A stretch of 30,072 nucleotides of DNA, taken from contig CAXKVV010001407.1 of NCBI GenBank assembly GCA_964058805.1, positions 1 through 30,072 of the forward strand. The letters run 5' to 3'. A program made the translations under genes and the position numbers. The notes beneath the pieces are model-generated. The model was given only the letters and a program-made list of their open reading frames with translations. It was not told the DNA's origin and searched no databases. Source of the stretch: Schoenoplectus triqueter. Lineage: Eukaryota; Streptophyta; Magnoliopsida; Poales; Cyperaceae. Positions 1-11,635 of the stretch are shown in pieces; within the stretch, counting starts at the first letter, position 1; every line of letters starts with the position of its first letter.

Positions 1-1992
1 CGCTAGATGACTTTCGGCCAATCAGTGTGATTTCAGCAATCCCGAAAATAATATACAAGCTACTAGCGGATCGATTATAAAAGAAATTACCGAAGCTGAA
101 TCATGCAAATCAAATGGCATTCATCAAAGGAGACCTTTATTGTGGCACACGAGGCCATCACCTTGAGACATCGGCATAAAAGACCCTCAGTCCTCTTTTA
201 AGTAGATTTTCATAAGGCCTTTGACACGGTAGCATGAGACTTTCTTTTATCGCTCCTGAAGGAGTTGGGCTTTCCCGAGCAAATGGGTACTATAGATATA
301 CAACATTCTTATATCCTCCTCATCTTTTGTTAAAGTCAATGGATACCATGGGACATCTTTTTATCACAGAAGAGGGTTAAGGCAGGGAGACCTGCTCTCT
401 CCATTTCTCTTCATCCTAGTAGCAGACACGCTACAAACTCTGCTGAATAGGGTCAAACCACTATTATATTCCACCCCACCTTAATGCTTTCAGTATATCA
501 GTTTACAGATGATACCATACTCCTATCAGATGTCAACCGGCAAAACCTTAAAGTGCTCATAGATGTACTGAAATGATATGCAACTCTTACGGGGCTGACA
601 ATTAACCGGCAAAGAGTGACCTTATTCCAATTGCAATCCCTACCACTCATTGGGAAGTTGTTCAAAGAATTATGGGTTGTCTGATCAAGCACCTGCGATA
701 AAATATTTAGGATTGCCTCTCTCAGTCAAGAAACCAACAAAGTTGGACTACCTTCCGCTACTACAAAAAGTACAAGATAGATTTCAGAGTTCAATAGGAA
801 AGTGGCTTTCCAAGGGAGGAAGATTAACTCTTATTAATGCAACAATAAATGTGCTACCTTTACACTACATGCAAGTCTTCAAGCTCCCAGCGTGGCTTAT
901 CAAACATATAGAGAGAGTCAAAATGTGCTTCTTATGGAAAGGAGAAGACAGGGCTGTGAATGGTCATTGCTTAGTTTGCTGGGAAAAGGTATGCTTGCCA
1001 AAGATAAATGGAGGATTAGGGGTGCTCGATCTCCGAACACAGAATCTTGCACTATTATTAAAATGGCTACGGTTAGTATTCCACAAAAGGGACTCAATCT
1101 TGTCAACATTCTTATGAGATAATTATCGCCTACCACCCATTGGATCAGATATGCAGCAAGGGTACACATATGCCCTTCCATCCTTTTTCCTTCGGGATAT
1201 CTTCGGGTTATATTAAATTCTCCTTACATCCACAAGTCAACATGAAAATGAGGGCTGGAGTGGAGATGGACTACCTCACACCTCTTTACATGCAAATCAG
1301 CTTATAATTTACTTATCAATCCTAGTGTGAGGTGTGGGTACGCTAAGTACTTGTGGAAGGCGCAAGTACCACAAAAAATTAAAATTTTCATTTGAATCCT
1401 TCTACAAGATAAGTTACTCATGGGGCAAAACCTAGAGAAGAGGGGCTAGCCACACAATACGTCATGCATCATGTGCTCCACTAATAGTCAAGAAACATTA
1501 GACCATCTCTTCCTGCACTGTCCATTTGCGCAAAGGACATGGTTGTCATGTTTTCCATCCAGACATCCAAATTTATCGATAGATAATATAAAACGATTCT
1601 GGTTGAAAAATAGAGCTCAACACATTCCTGAAGCTTGCTCAAGTTGGGATGTCAGATACTTCACCACGCTTTAGGAACTATGGAAAGAACGCAACCGCTG
1701 AATCTTTTCTCATACATTCAAAACTGAACTACTGGTGGCCACTGAAACTAACAGGAGCGCAGCATTTTGGACAACCTACTTATAGTTTACAAATTAGAGA
1801 GATTGTCTAACCAGGCTTTCTGGGGTTCTCTACTTTTATTTGTTTTTCCTTTTGTTTATCTTTTTCATCTCCTTCTCTTTTTTATTTCTTTTCTTGCTCT
1901 TCATGTAAATATCACCATGTAATATTTTTTCTTTTTATTTAATAAAATCATGAAAATAGGCGAAGCCTGTTTCTTCAAAAAAAAAGGGAAAA
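1..1992 (+). mobile_element. LINE (non-LTR retrotransposon), 3' part, decayed, open at left edge
   Basis: The element reads left to right through a reverse transcriptase, a C-terminal extension and a cysteine/histidine tail domain, then a T-rich and A-rich 3' UTR ending in an A run at about 1977-1992. This order is typical of plant LINEs of the L1 type. Its 5' part (ORF1, endonuclease) lies outside the window. Immediately after the A-tail the sequence becomes alignable to host DNA at about 22600 onward, which supports the tail as the true 3' end. The target-site duplication cannot be tested because the left junction is missing. Confidence 0.9.
3..1675 (+). pseudogene. LINE reverse transcriptase with zf-RVT tail, multiple stops and frameshifts
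   Basis: Reading through breaks, the translation shows the RT motifs in order: FRPISVISAIPKIIYKLLAD at the left edge, VDFHKAFDTV (motif A aspartate), GLRQGDLLSPFLF (motif B) and FTDDTILLSD (motif C, coded at about 502-531; the two catalytic aspartates are intact although plant LINEs usually read Y/FADD). An uninterrupted stretch at 650-1117 carries the RT-distal region (KYLGLPLSVKK, SKGGRLTLINATI, FLWKG). After another break comes a zf-RVT-like domain with CIMC, then H and C in DHLFLHC. Stops fall within motif A's neighbourhood (just before VDF, and between TVA and DFLL), and a tryptophan-to-stop change is seen in FIWILLQ. It encoded the target-primed reverse transcriptase of the element and cannot be functional now. 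Confidence 0.9.
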
Positions 1993-2189
1993 AATCAAAG
2001 AAAACATTATTGATTTTGACATGGGATAAACTTCTTTTGCGTTACATAAAATGAGCAAACAAGTTTTTTTTATATATAATCAAATCCTATCATGATAACT
2101 GAGTGTTGTGAATCTAGTCATACAAAAGGTTCAATAAAAGACAAGGTAATTGAGTCCTTATCAGATGTTTTCATAAATTTTACACGTGA
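1993..2189. repeat. Host segment, copy A (left half), paralogous to about 22600-22815
   Basis: This stretch aligns with 22600-22815 through blocks such as TTTTGACATG, GATAAACTTCTT, ATAATCAAATCCTATCA, AAAGACAAGGTAA and GAGTCCTTATC. The match resumes at 18415 after the nested insertions. No coding potential is seen. Confidence 0.8.
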
Positions 2190-2459
2190 TAGAGGTGATA
2201 AAATTCGATCCGACCGATAATCTGTCCAATCTGTCCGGATTCATATCCGATCTAATCTGATTTTTTTTATAAAGTCAAACTAATTCGAATCTGACCTAAC
2301 CCAAACCCGAATGACCCAAAAACTTAAGATGACCCGAGATCAGACAACCCGAAACTTGACCCGATCTGAACCCGAACGACCCAAAAACCCGAGATGACCC
2401 AAAACTCAACCCAATCTGAACCCAAAAGACCCGAAACCCGAGATGATCTAAGATTATAT

Positions 2460-4157
2460 TGTTAGGATTTTATCAATGTAACTAATATATAAATTCAAAA
2501 ATATTCATCTAAAACACCAAAAAGATCTTGTATATGACTTAACTGAACCAAATACAAGTTATAAATAAAGTTGGTATATTTTTGAAGCGTGCTTGAGTCG
2601 CCGGAAGGGCAGAAAATGATCAGGGGACACGCACGACACCAAGAGACCAATTGAGATCTCCACCAATGGTATCCACTAAGAACAGTCCACAAATGTCTTC
2701 TCAACCTCTTATTAGGGCAATTGAGAGTGCTCTCCTTGATCCTCTGGTCCTTCTCCACAAATTTTAACTCTTAAAGGTGGTGGAAATGATTCTCAACACA
2801 TGAGATAGTCAAAACGGGTGCGGCAGAAATTCAACAGAGCTTCCGCGCTTAGGAAAATAACTTATAATTTTTCTACTAGGGGAGAGACCCTTATATAACA
2901 TTCCCAACAAGTGAAAGGATATTTTTCCATGTTTTGGAAGAGCTCCCACTAATTTTGGACAGCTAAAACTTATCGGTTTTCAAAAATAGGCTGAATTTTT
3001 CTTAATTAATTAAGAGAAAGCAGGGATAATGGAAATAATGGATCATGCTCCATTTTTTATATTCTACACTCTTAAAATAGCTAAAGAAAATACAGTAGTG
3101 GAGAGTGAATATCTAATTTTAGTCACATCAATATATGGCTAATTTCAGACTTTTCCAAAATAGCATCATTCTCACTTAATTATGCTATGTCAATATACAG
3201 TTAAAAATAGCATATGAACTTTCTTAAAACTCTTTCATTTAAATATGATTAAATACTTTAAAATTTTTAATAATTATTTATCTCATGTTATTTGATATGT
3301 CCAATACATCAATAGATCAAGAAATATTTATAAGTTATGCTCTTATACAGTGTGACCCTTTGGGACCTGTATATACTTAACAATGAGATTAAAAAATTCT
3401 AATCATCATAGATCATAAGCGGTACCTAGCAATGTGAATTATGACCCCTAAGCAATACAGATATAATGTACGCTATAAATATTTTAGTCCTGGACGACGA
3501 TAATCGTCCCGAACTCATTTCATGTCATATGATATCCAGAACGGTGCAAAATAGAAAGATATTATTTTTGCACTACATTCTTTATCTAGGTGTGCCCAAT
3601 TTGGATACCATCGCTCACGTCAACAAACAAGAGGGACATCGGTATTCTTGATTTGTACTTTTTCTTCATATAAAAGACTATATCGAAATAGAATCTGTAT
3701 GGCTGCCAGTTATAGACAATGTTGGATAATATCCACAAATGTAAATTATTTATATAAGAAGAACACTCATCTCATACCTAATAATTAGCAAGTAAATAAA
3801 ATACTAATGACACAAACACAATTCTTATAATATTTTATTACATGTCAAGTCCAATAACATATCCAACATGTTATTTGTGTAATTGAATCGATAACACTTA
3901 TCGTATGATTTATGAAATATAATCATCACTCAACTTACACACCAATCTTAGTTAATTATTGTTCCTAAGTAATTAACAGATTAGGAATATTTTAGAGTTA
4001 TTGTTTATTAATGCATATATTTCACAATTGAGTCTGACTCAATATACAAATAATAAATAACTCAAAGAACAAATGATATATCATATATAGTCATTCTAAT
4101 ATATAAGTTAAGTATAATCATCACATGAATTGACTGTAGATCACTCTAACACTAATA
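2460..4157 (-). repeat. 3' LTR of the copia element
   Basis: Direct repeat partner of 16024-17721, alignable along its whole length. The inner boundary is placed after CTAATA, corresponding to CTAACA at the outer end of the other LTR; the expected terminal TG of the element has here mutated to TA. An alternative boundary six bases earlier also fits a TG...CA LTR. No protein is coded. Confidence 0.9.
2891..2898 (-). promoter_or_regulatory. TATA box of the 3' LTR
   Basis: TTATATAA, palindromic, sits in the same place as in the 5' LTR and is preserved although the LTRs have diverged by about 13% in the part compared. In the - orientation it is followed by AGGGTCTCTCC. Confidence 0.45.
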
Positions 4158-4168
4158 ATCTCTCATTT
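4158..4168 (-). promoter_or_regulatory. Polypurine tract of the copia element
   Basis: On the - strand AAATGAGAGAT abuts the 3' LTR. This is the position and composition of the plus-strand primer in copia elements, where AAGTGGGAGAT is a common form. Confidence 0.65.
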
Positions 4169-4255
4169 GAACTGGAGCCAATCTCATACACATCAACATG
4201 CATAAATGAAATATTTAACCAAATAGTAGTCTCGAGTACATCATATGCACATGAC

Positions 4256-5057
4256 TCAAATCTCACTGCCAATCCCGTATAAATCGCTCATACCTGATAT
4301 ATACATCGTATGCTTGGCCTGAGATAGAGACTTTGTTAGCGGGTCGATCACGTTCGCCTCCGTATCTACTTTACAAACCTTAACATGAGCTATTTCGATA
4401 ATCTCACGAATAAGGTGATATCTTCGTAGAACATGCTTTGATTTCTGATGTGATCGAGGTTCCTTCGCTTGAGTAATAGCTTCATTATTATCACAATAGA
4501 GCTCCAGTAGTCCTGAAGTACTAGGAATCACTCCCAGCTCAGTCACAAACTTCTTGATCCACACACCTTCCTTAGCTGCCTCCGAGGCGGCTATGTATTC
4601 AGCCGCGGTGGTTGAGTCTAATGTAGTCTTCTATTTGGAACTCTTCCAACTCACAGCACCACCATTGAGTACGAACACAAATTCTGATTGCGATCTGAGA
4701 TCATCACGATCGGTTTGAAAACTAACATCAGTGTAACTCCTTACAATGAGCTCAGTTTCACTTCCATAGACAAAAAAATATATACTTAGTCCTTCTTAAG
4801 TACTTTAGGATAGTTTTTACCACAGTCCAATGTGTGATACATGGATTAACTTGGTGCCTACTTATCACACTCAAAGCATATGACACGTTTGGGTGAGTAC
4901 AAATCATAGCATATATGATAGATCTAATTGCTGAAGCATATGGTATCTTCTTCATGGTCTCAAGCTCAGCAGCCGTCGAAGGATAATACTTCTTGTCGAG
5001 ATTAAGGCCATGTGTCATGGGCAAATTTTCTTTCTTGAAATCCTATATGTTGAACAT
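4256..5057 (-). pseudogene. Copia polymerase, C-terminal part: RT end and RNase H
   Basis: From high to low coordinates the translation reads MFNI-stop-DFKKENLPMTHG, then YPSTAAELETMKKIPYASAI, YAMICTHPNVSYALSVISR, then the RNase H domain: SYTDVSF (catalytic aspartate), TTAAEYIAASEAAKE, LYCDNNEAI, KHVLRRYHLIREII and the closing VIDPLTKSLSQ. This is the usual C-terminus of a copia polyprotein. Breaks: a stop after MFNI, a frameshift near 4758 and a stop before TTLDSTTAAEY. The N-terminal half of the same domain lies at 11636 and above; the two are separated by the nested insertion. Confidence 0.93.
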
Positions 5058-5386
5058 TATGCGACCCTTTTTCGCGCCTCTCACAGCCCTGAAAAAGGAA
5101 ATGGGCGATGAATTACGAAAGAAGGACACGGAGATCCCTCTAAGTGTGCATTGGGTATATTTATATGAATTTGGAATGCACATTTAAAGGTTTTTTAGTG
5201 ATTGTGGGGTCTTTAAGATTCCAATGGGCGCAAGCCCCCATTGTTAATTACCCTGGGCTTTGAACCCGAGGAACCTCTGATTAAGAAAGGAAAAAATAAA
5301 CAGAATGGCTAAGCAATTTTAAGTGGTCGCTGTGAGAAAGGGCAGAGAAGATATGAACTTTTTAAGATAGTCTACACCTTGTGAAC

Positions 5387-5473
5387 CTCAATTAATGGCA
5401 GTTCAGACCATGAGTCTCGATTAATGGCAACTCAGACCATGAGCCTCGATTAATGACAGCTCAGACCATGTGA
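5387..5473. repeat. Tandem repeat, 29 bp x 3
   Basis: Three adjacent copies of a 29-base unit beginning CTCRATTAATGRCA and ending CAGACCATG plus two or three variable bases. Copies differ at only a few positions. Confidence 0.9.
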
Positions 5474-5484
5474 GTATCAGTACG

Positions 5485-5977
5485 CAAGATGTGAAACTTG
5501 AAGCGCTATGCCAGCTCATCATCAAGGACTGGTTATCAGAAAGACGGAGAAGATTTTGATCGTCTTTAACTGATCTTCTAGATCATGAACATGAAGCGCT
5601 ATGCCAGCTCATGGACCTAGGCATTCAGATATCTCGATGATCCATATAGAGATACTGAATGGTTCCCGAGATACGAGATATTGAGTTAAGGCTCCTTACC
5701 AACTCAAATATCAAGATCAAGGTGAATCTTCCGAGATACAAGATGTGAACATAAGCGCTCTGCCCGCTCAACATCAAGATTCGGTGAATCAGAAAGACAG
5801 GATTTGGTCCCTTTCTTGGTCTTTACTGATCTTCTAGACTATGAATCTGAAGCGTTGTGTCAATTCATAAATCTAGGCATTCAAAATCTTGATGATCCAT
5901 ATAAAGACTTGAATGATTTTCGAGATACGAGACATCGAGTTAAGGATCCTTACCAACTTAAATATCAAGATCAAGAA
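5485..5977. repeat. Tandem duplication, unit about 254 bp x 2
   Basis: The first unit (5485-5738) and the second (5739-5977) share CAAGATGTGAA, GAAGCG, ACTGATCTTCTAGA, TCTAGGCATTCA-like, GATGATCCATATA, GAGATACGAGA and TATCAAGATCAAG in the same order. Within the first unit GAAGCGCTATGCCAGCTCAT is itself present twice. A short open frame crosses the second copy but has no recognisable domain and is broken in the first copy. Confidence 0.85.
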
Positions 5978-5982
5978 TTAAT

Positions 5983-6835
5983 TTTTTTTTTGAGTTGAGT
6001 ATGATTTGAGATTGAATTTTAATTTCATTTGGTAAAAAAAGACGGGATCTTTTATTATTTCTTTTATTTATGTATTTAGCTTTACTTTTGTTTGTAATTT
6101 ACTTAGTTTGGAAAGTTGAGAGAAATATATATTTTTTTATTTTAATTATGCTCTTAGCTTTACTTGTTTTATTTTATTTTTGAAATTCATTTAATTTTAA
6201 AAGTTTAATTTAATGAATAAGGGTTGTGTTTTTATTTTATTTTAATTCATTTTCGTTTAAAATTTATTGAATTTTGAATAAGAGTTATATTTATTATATA
6301 CATATTTTATTTTATTCTTTCGTTCATTTATATATTTAACTTATTTTTTTTATTTTAATTTTATTTCAAATTATTTAATTTAGAATTTAATTTATTAAAT
6401 AAGAGTTGTATTTTTTTATTTTATATCTTAAGAAGAATATATGTGATTTATTTAATTTAAAAAATATATATATTATTTCTCAACAAGAGAAGTAAATAAG
6501 AGTTCCTTATTTTCCTTTATTTATGTTTTTATATTTTTATTCATTATTATTATCATTACTATTATTATTGCTATTATCATTATTATTATTATTATTATTG
6601 CTATTATTTTTACTTATTGATTTTATTATTTTTATTTAAGTGAGTAATCATTTTTTATTTGTTTGGCTAAATTCATTTAAGCGCCTTATTTATTTTTAGT
6701 TTAATTTATTAAAAAATATATATATACATTATCATTTTTATTTTATTTTCACGCATACTCAACTTATTTTATTTTATTTTATTGTTTCCATTGGTATTTT
6801 ATTTTTATTATTTTTATTAGCTTCCGGCTGTAACT
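5983..6835. repeat. Low-complexity T/A-rich belt with (TTA)n microsatellite
   Basis: About 850 bases composed almost entirely of TTTATT, TTTAATT and TATATA words; 6541-6610 is a run of ATT/TTA triplets. A further triplet run lies near 7608-7626. No gene seen. Confidence 0.85.
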
Positions 6836-8953
6836 TAAAAGGCCATCTTCAACTTCTTCTTTCTTTCATCTTTTTCTTTTGAATTCAATCAAGGTCGTTG
6901 AAATTTTTGCTATGGCGATTACCGATAAAATATCTGTCAATTGAAGATCCAACTACACCCTTAGCGTCGTTCTATTGTAGTTTAAGCATTGATGGTGTTC
7001 GATTTCTTCCTTCAGCCTTGAGTTGACAGAAAAAAGCAATGTACTGACTATGGCTTGAGTAAAGAATCGATACCGAATTTTACAAGCAATTCTTCATCAA
7101 TTTAACAGTTCTTGAATTTGATCATATCATTCTGACCTTTTGAAAATGACTATGTGCTGAATGTGAATTAATTCGCATATGACATTTATTTGGAATGCTC
7201 TCCCTTTCTTGAATTCCCAGTTTTCAGATTCTTTTTCATTTACTTCTTCACTTAAGTGTTAAAAATACATTGCCTGATTGTGTTAATCATACTCATATAA
7301 TTTCTTTTGAGCAATTCAGAGTCTTAGACTTGTTTTCATTCTATTGTCATCTTGGTACCAGGTTTGGTACTTTACTGCTGGCTTGTTGACACATCATTGA
7401 TCATTAAACAATTCTTCATATATTAAAGTCAGTCTGAACAAGAGAGAGAGTTAACCAAGAACAAATTCATGAATCATTTAAGTCTAATTCATTCTTACAA
7501 TTCTAGTTCATTCTAGATTTGTGCACTGGTGCTACGTGATATCTTTTTAATTTTTTTTTATCAAACATTTCAAAGAATTAAAATAAAAGGAAATGCAATA
7601 TGAATATGATTATTATTATTATTATTTAAAAGCTTCAATAATGCAGACAAAGCCAGTCAAATGCAAATAAACATAAACTATTCTAGAACTCTACTGGTGA
7701 ATTCATGCAAGTGACACGATTGACTTTTCTTTGATAGAAATGTAGAATTAAAGGTCAGGAGCAACTTCATTTTTAACGTGTTCATTTTTTTTAGAAAATT
7801 TGAACATTTTTGCAAATGGATTTTTATTCAAGAGACTAAAACTAGAAAAATGGTATCTATCATAACCTTTTTGGCTTTTTGTATGCTTTAAAAGGAATAT
7901 TTATATCTCATAATTTGCAGTCAGGTGTTATTTCTAATGAGCTTTAAGAAAGGTCCAACTTAAATGAGATTTTTGTGATTTTCCAGAGGTGAATGCAAAA
8001 TCAATAAAATTTCAGGTTTTGATGTAAAATTTCCTAAATAACATACTGGTACAAAATAACAGTAAACTAAATGAGGTTATATAGAACAACTCATATTTAT
8101 AAAACTTTTTCATCTGACACTGTTTTGCTTAAGTTTTAAATGATTTTGACTAAAGAGTTAAAACTATAATTAATGGACAGTTAATAATAATTAGGGCATT
8201 TGAATACACAAAACTTTATATTTTTATCTCAAAATTTACATGTAGGCTCTAATTATAATAGGGAACAAGAATGTAAAATAAAATATTGGTACTACATTCA
8301 TAGATTGATACAGTTTATTATGTTTTATAATAGTCAAGGGTGCAGATGCAAAATGAAGGATATTTTGGATTTTTATGTAAAAAAATGCTAATGGAATAAT
8401 TCAAACAAATTCACAGTCAGGTATAAGGGATTATGTCAAACAACTTTCATTTATACAAGTTTTTTTATTTAGAGCCATTTTATATGAGTTTTAGAGCCAT
8501 TTTGTTTTAACAGTAAAAAAAATCTAAAGAAAAATTGAAAATAACAGAAAATACTGTTTTACTGTTTTTGCAAGCTGAACATAATAAAGCCAAATGAAAT
8601 CGAATAAATGTCAAAAAAAATATATAAAAAAATGCATAGAAGTTCATTTTGGTGTTTTGTAAATGCTGTAAAAAAATTCCAGAAAATTGGACAAGCGGAA
8701 AGCTATTTTCTATTTTCAGTTGATGTACAACCCATTTTCCACCCTTTTGACATAATCTGATCCAATTTGGAAAATTCAATTGCAAAACTCAATTTTGTAT
8801 CTCTTTTGCACCAGTGTGAGCTTGAGAGTGGAGAAAATATTAAAAGAGTTCAGCTTGGTCTAATTTATCGACTTTTTTTTTATCTAGTCCCTATAAAAAG
8901 CTTAATTTTTCTATCCCTCTTGCTGTTCGCAATTGAATTTTTCAAATGGATCT
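6836..8953. other. Gene-free interior of the 6.58 kb insertion
   Basis: A/T-rich sequence with no domain recognisable on either strand; open frames are short and of low-complexity composition. The left edge (AAGGCCATCTTCAACTTC and a CT-rich stretch) looks like a plant transcript leader, but nothing downstream supports a gene. Confidence 0.6.
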
Positions 8954-9088
8954 GATACTGTTCGTATCTATATCTTTTAATCTAACTCAGTACTATTCGT
9001 ACCAAAGTTATTTTATTTTATTTTTAATCTGACACTGTTTGTGCCAAGATTATTAGCTTCAATTCTTTTACTCAGTGCTGTTCGCACT
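8954..9088. repeat. Four spaced hairpins with constant loop and changing stems
   Basis: GATAC-TGTTC-GTATC (8954-8968), GTAC-TATTC-GTAC (8990-9002), GACAC-TGTTT-GTGCC (9031-9045, one A/C mismatch) and AGTGC-TGTTC-GCACT (9074-9088). They are spaced about 36-43 bp and embedded in a loose tandem repeat with TTTAATCT or CTCAGT before and YAAAG after. The loop is constant or differs by one transition; the stems differ but mostly still pair. Confidence 0.8.
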
Positions 9089-9292
9089 AAAGTAAATCCA
9101 TATACCATAGCAGCAAATGAATTTTGATATATTTTAAAGAAAAGCTGAAGGGAAACATAATACTTTAAAGCAACTTGATAAACATTCAAAACTGCTTATT
9201 GTTATTTGTAGATATATGTGAAGAAATATAACATATTCTAGATTTTTAATAAAAGTTTATTCACTTTCTTATGGTTAATGATTTGCAAAACC

Positions 9293-9440
9293 AAAACTGA
9301 TCGTTCCAACCTTTGCAAGCCATAAAACAGTAGGAAAGAGTATAAACTTCTGAAATAAATCTAGAAAATCGAGTAAAACAGATAAAAAAAATTATTAGAT
9401 ATTCCGTCAATGATTTACCAAACTGAGACTGTTCGTCTCA
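9293..9440. repeat. Two further members of the TGTTC-loop hairpin family in a diverged direct repeat
   Basis: TGAGAC-TGTTC-GTCTCA (9424-9440) has a perfect 6-bp stem. AAAAC-TGATC-GTTCC (9293-9307) pairs at three of five positions and would pair fully if two A bases were ancestral G. Both sit in matching context (AATGATTT before, CAACYTTTGCAARCC after), so the surrounding sequence was duplicated. Confidence 0.65.
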
Positions 9441-11635
9441 ACTTTTGCAAACCACAAAAGTGCATTTGAAAATTTAAACCAGAAAAAAAAATCATTTTGA
9501 AAGAAGAGAGAACTGTTTTTATTATTAATTTCAGTCAATAATGTTGTATTGTGAACTGTAACAGTATATAAACCTGAGTTAATCTCAGTTCTTCAATCAT
9601 TACTTCTAGCATCACAACTTGCATTTTAAAGAAGAACTTCATGGATTTGGCTTCAAACTTACATATCATTATTTTGTCATGCAAGTTTATAATTTCTAAA
9701 GAAGAGAAACAAGAAACGAGAATAAAAAAGATCATGACAGATGACAAAGGAAACTTAAAGCATGTCTCATATCAGAAAAGAAAACAGAAATACTCAAAGA
9801 AAAATCATCATTTTATTGAACAAGCGGATTTACACGCAAAAGAACTACATGGATAATATCTACCTAGACTAGAGAGCTCTCTTCTTTTCAAATCTCTTCC
9901 TTTTGTATTCTGGTTTGAAAGTTGTGTGCTAAGGGTTTATTCTCAGTTTTCTTTTTGTATTGTGTAGTGAGAGGTTGTGTCTTTCAGAAGATCTTTGGTT
10001 TGTATATTTGTAGCCAGGGGTTAGTGCATTGATCTGAAGTCTAGGGATGCCTTAATGCTTGCTGGTGAGGGGTATATATAATCTCCAATTAGGGCAACAG
10101 GGGTAAAAAGGGAATAATCTTCAATCAGCTTCTTTCAACATTCCTTTGCTCTAATTGATTGTATGATTGAAAGGAGGATTAGTGAGTTGTAACAATCTCA
10201 ACCTTCGTTATCATCAGATGGCTGAAATTCTAAGCTTCAAATATTTAGAGATAAGAACAAGCTTGAGAATATTCCTCGCAGTAAATGACACGCCCAATTA
10301 CCCTATGAGGGTCTGCCAAATATCCCCAGCGTGGAGAGAGAGTATCTAATGTTATTTTGTCATTTTCTCAGGTGCCCAAAGGTGTGACTTGTGCCAGTGA
10401 ACTTTTTCTCATTCTCAAATTATTCTTAGCATCATGTCATGCTAGATAAATGCTACTAAGTTATGTTTGAACCCTGATTCGATCCCTCACGCAATGCTTC
10501 ACTGGTTTGAACCCAACCCATATTACACGAAAGTGCACATAGGTGGTCACGCTAACCCGCTGCTAATTACATCAAATTGATGCTTCAAGAAACATCTTGG
10601 GACTCACTTAAAACTATTTGGACCATCAATTTATATTGTCACGCACTAAATTGGCCATTTCTCTTTTGTATCCGGTACCCCTGTTCTTGAGTGCGAGTGT
10701 CACATGATGTACAGTTTTGAAAACCGATTGTATCTTTAATCTCTCTTCGGTGAGAGATTTCCGGTGATGTGAGGGTTTGATTTAATTCGAATTACTTCAC
10801 TCGTTGCCATTTGCGCCATCTTGTCAGGGGAGAAATCGGAAAAAAGAAGAAGGCGGAATTGGAGAGGGAGAAGCTCCTTTGAAATTTTAACCCCTTCATC
10901 CATTTACACTTGGTTCACATGCACCGTGAATTATTAAAACAATGGTTCACATGCACCATGAGTACAAGACTTCATGTGCACAATTTTTATCTGATTTCTC
11001 TTTGTCAAATGGACCCAATGTGGTACCACTAATATGCACCGAAGAGAACCTTGCTGACACGTGGGGCCCATATAATATTTTGGCTCATGCATTAAATGCA
11101 AGGATCCTTTGCTGATTTTGCTGATTTTTCCTCACAATTTTCTTTTCCGAATTTTACTTAAAATGTTTCTTTGTCCAAAATTCACCAAACTTTGCACAAA
11201 AATTCTATAAATCATGCTTCATTTTTTGGTAATTTTTATTACCATATTTTCCCCTTGATTAATCATCAATTAATTATGTGCCCAATTAATTGATTTAATT
11301 TGTGTCAATTGATCATTTCCGAATTTCCTCGACTTCTGTAACTCTAAAAATATCGAATGATATATGAGAATTCTCATAATTTTATGGATAATTCAATTCT
11401 CTCATAAAATTTGAGTTTTGAAATTTTTTTGCTTTGACGAGTTTTTTTTGTTCGAATTTCCCGGGTTTTGACAATTAATCATTTTTCGGAGAATTTCTAA
11501 TTTCTTTCAATTTCATCCCCAATTCATGGGTCTTCGTGCTTGGTTTGGGCTTTTCGGGAATACTGAGCCTCTCGGGCCTAACCCGAGTTTTAATTTTCTT
11601 CTGAATTATTCTCCGAATATTTTTAGGGGTAAACA
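9441..11635. other. Gene-free right part of the 6.58 kb insertion
   Basis: No coding region recognised. It contains a possible + strand TATA box (TATATATAA at 10073-10081), an 8-bp-stem hairpin (10738-10759), and a short direct repeat TGGTTCACATGCACCRTGA at 10911-10929 and 10943-10961. The last 400 bases are rich in AATTT/AATTAATT words. Confidence 0.55.

Larger units (their letters stand above)
5058..11635. mobile_element. 6.58 kb non-coding insertion inside the copia polymerase (giant solo LTR or LARD-like element)
   Basis: The copia reading frame stops being recognisable at both edges, and joining the edges restores the expected order of polymerase motifs. AACAT lies at both junctions (5053-5057 and 11636-11640), a 5-bp target duplication typical of LTR retrotransposons. 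The insert ends are TATGCGACCC and GGGGTAAACA; read on the - strand it starts TGTTTACCCC. I see no transposase, gag or pol, and no second copy of either end inside, so it is not an ordinary two-LTR element. A very long solo LTR, or a large retrotransposon derivative with lost LTR identity, would both fit. The content is A/T-rich with tandem repeats near the left end, a (TTATT)-type low-complexity belt, and a cluster of small hairpins. Confidence 0.75.

Noticed and set aside
892..1181. Open frames on both strands within the LINE
   Set aside because: Shadows of the reverse-transcriptase frame at 650-1117.
5804..5998. A 64-codon open frame on the + strand
   Set aside because: It lies within a tandem duplication and is broken in the other copy, so there is no sign of coding selection.
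10073..10081. TATATATAA as a promoter in the 6.58 kb insertion
   Set aside because: Such words are common in AT-rich DNA and no downstream gene was found; mentioned only as a possibility.
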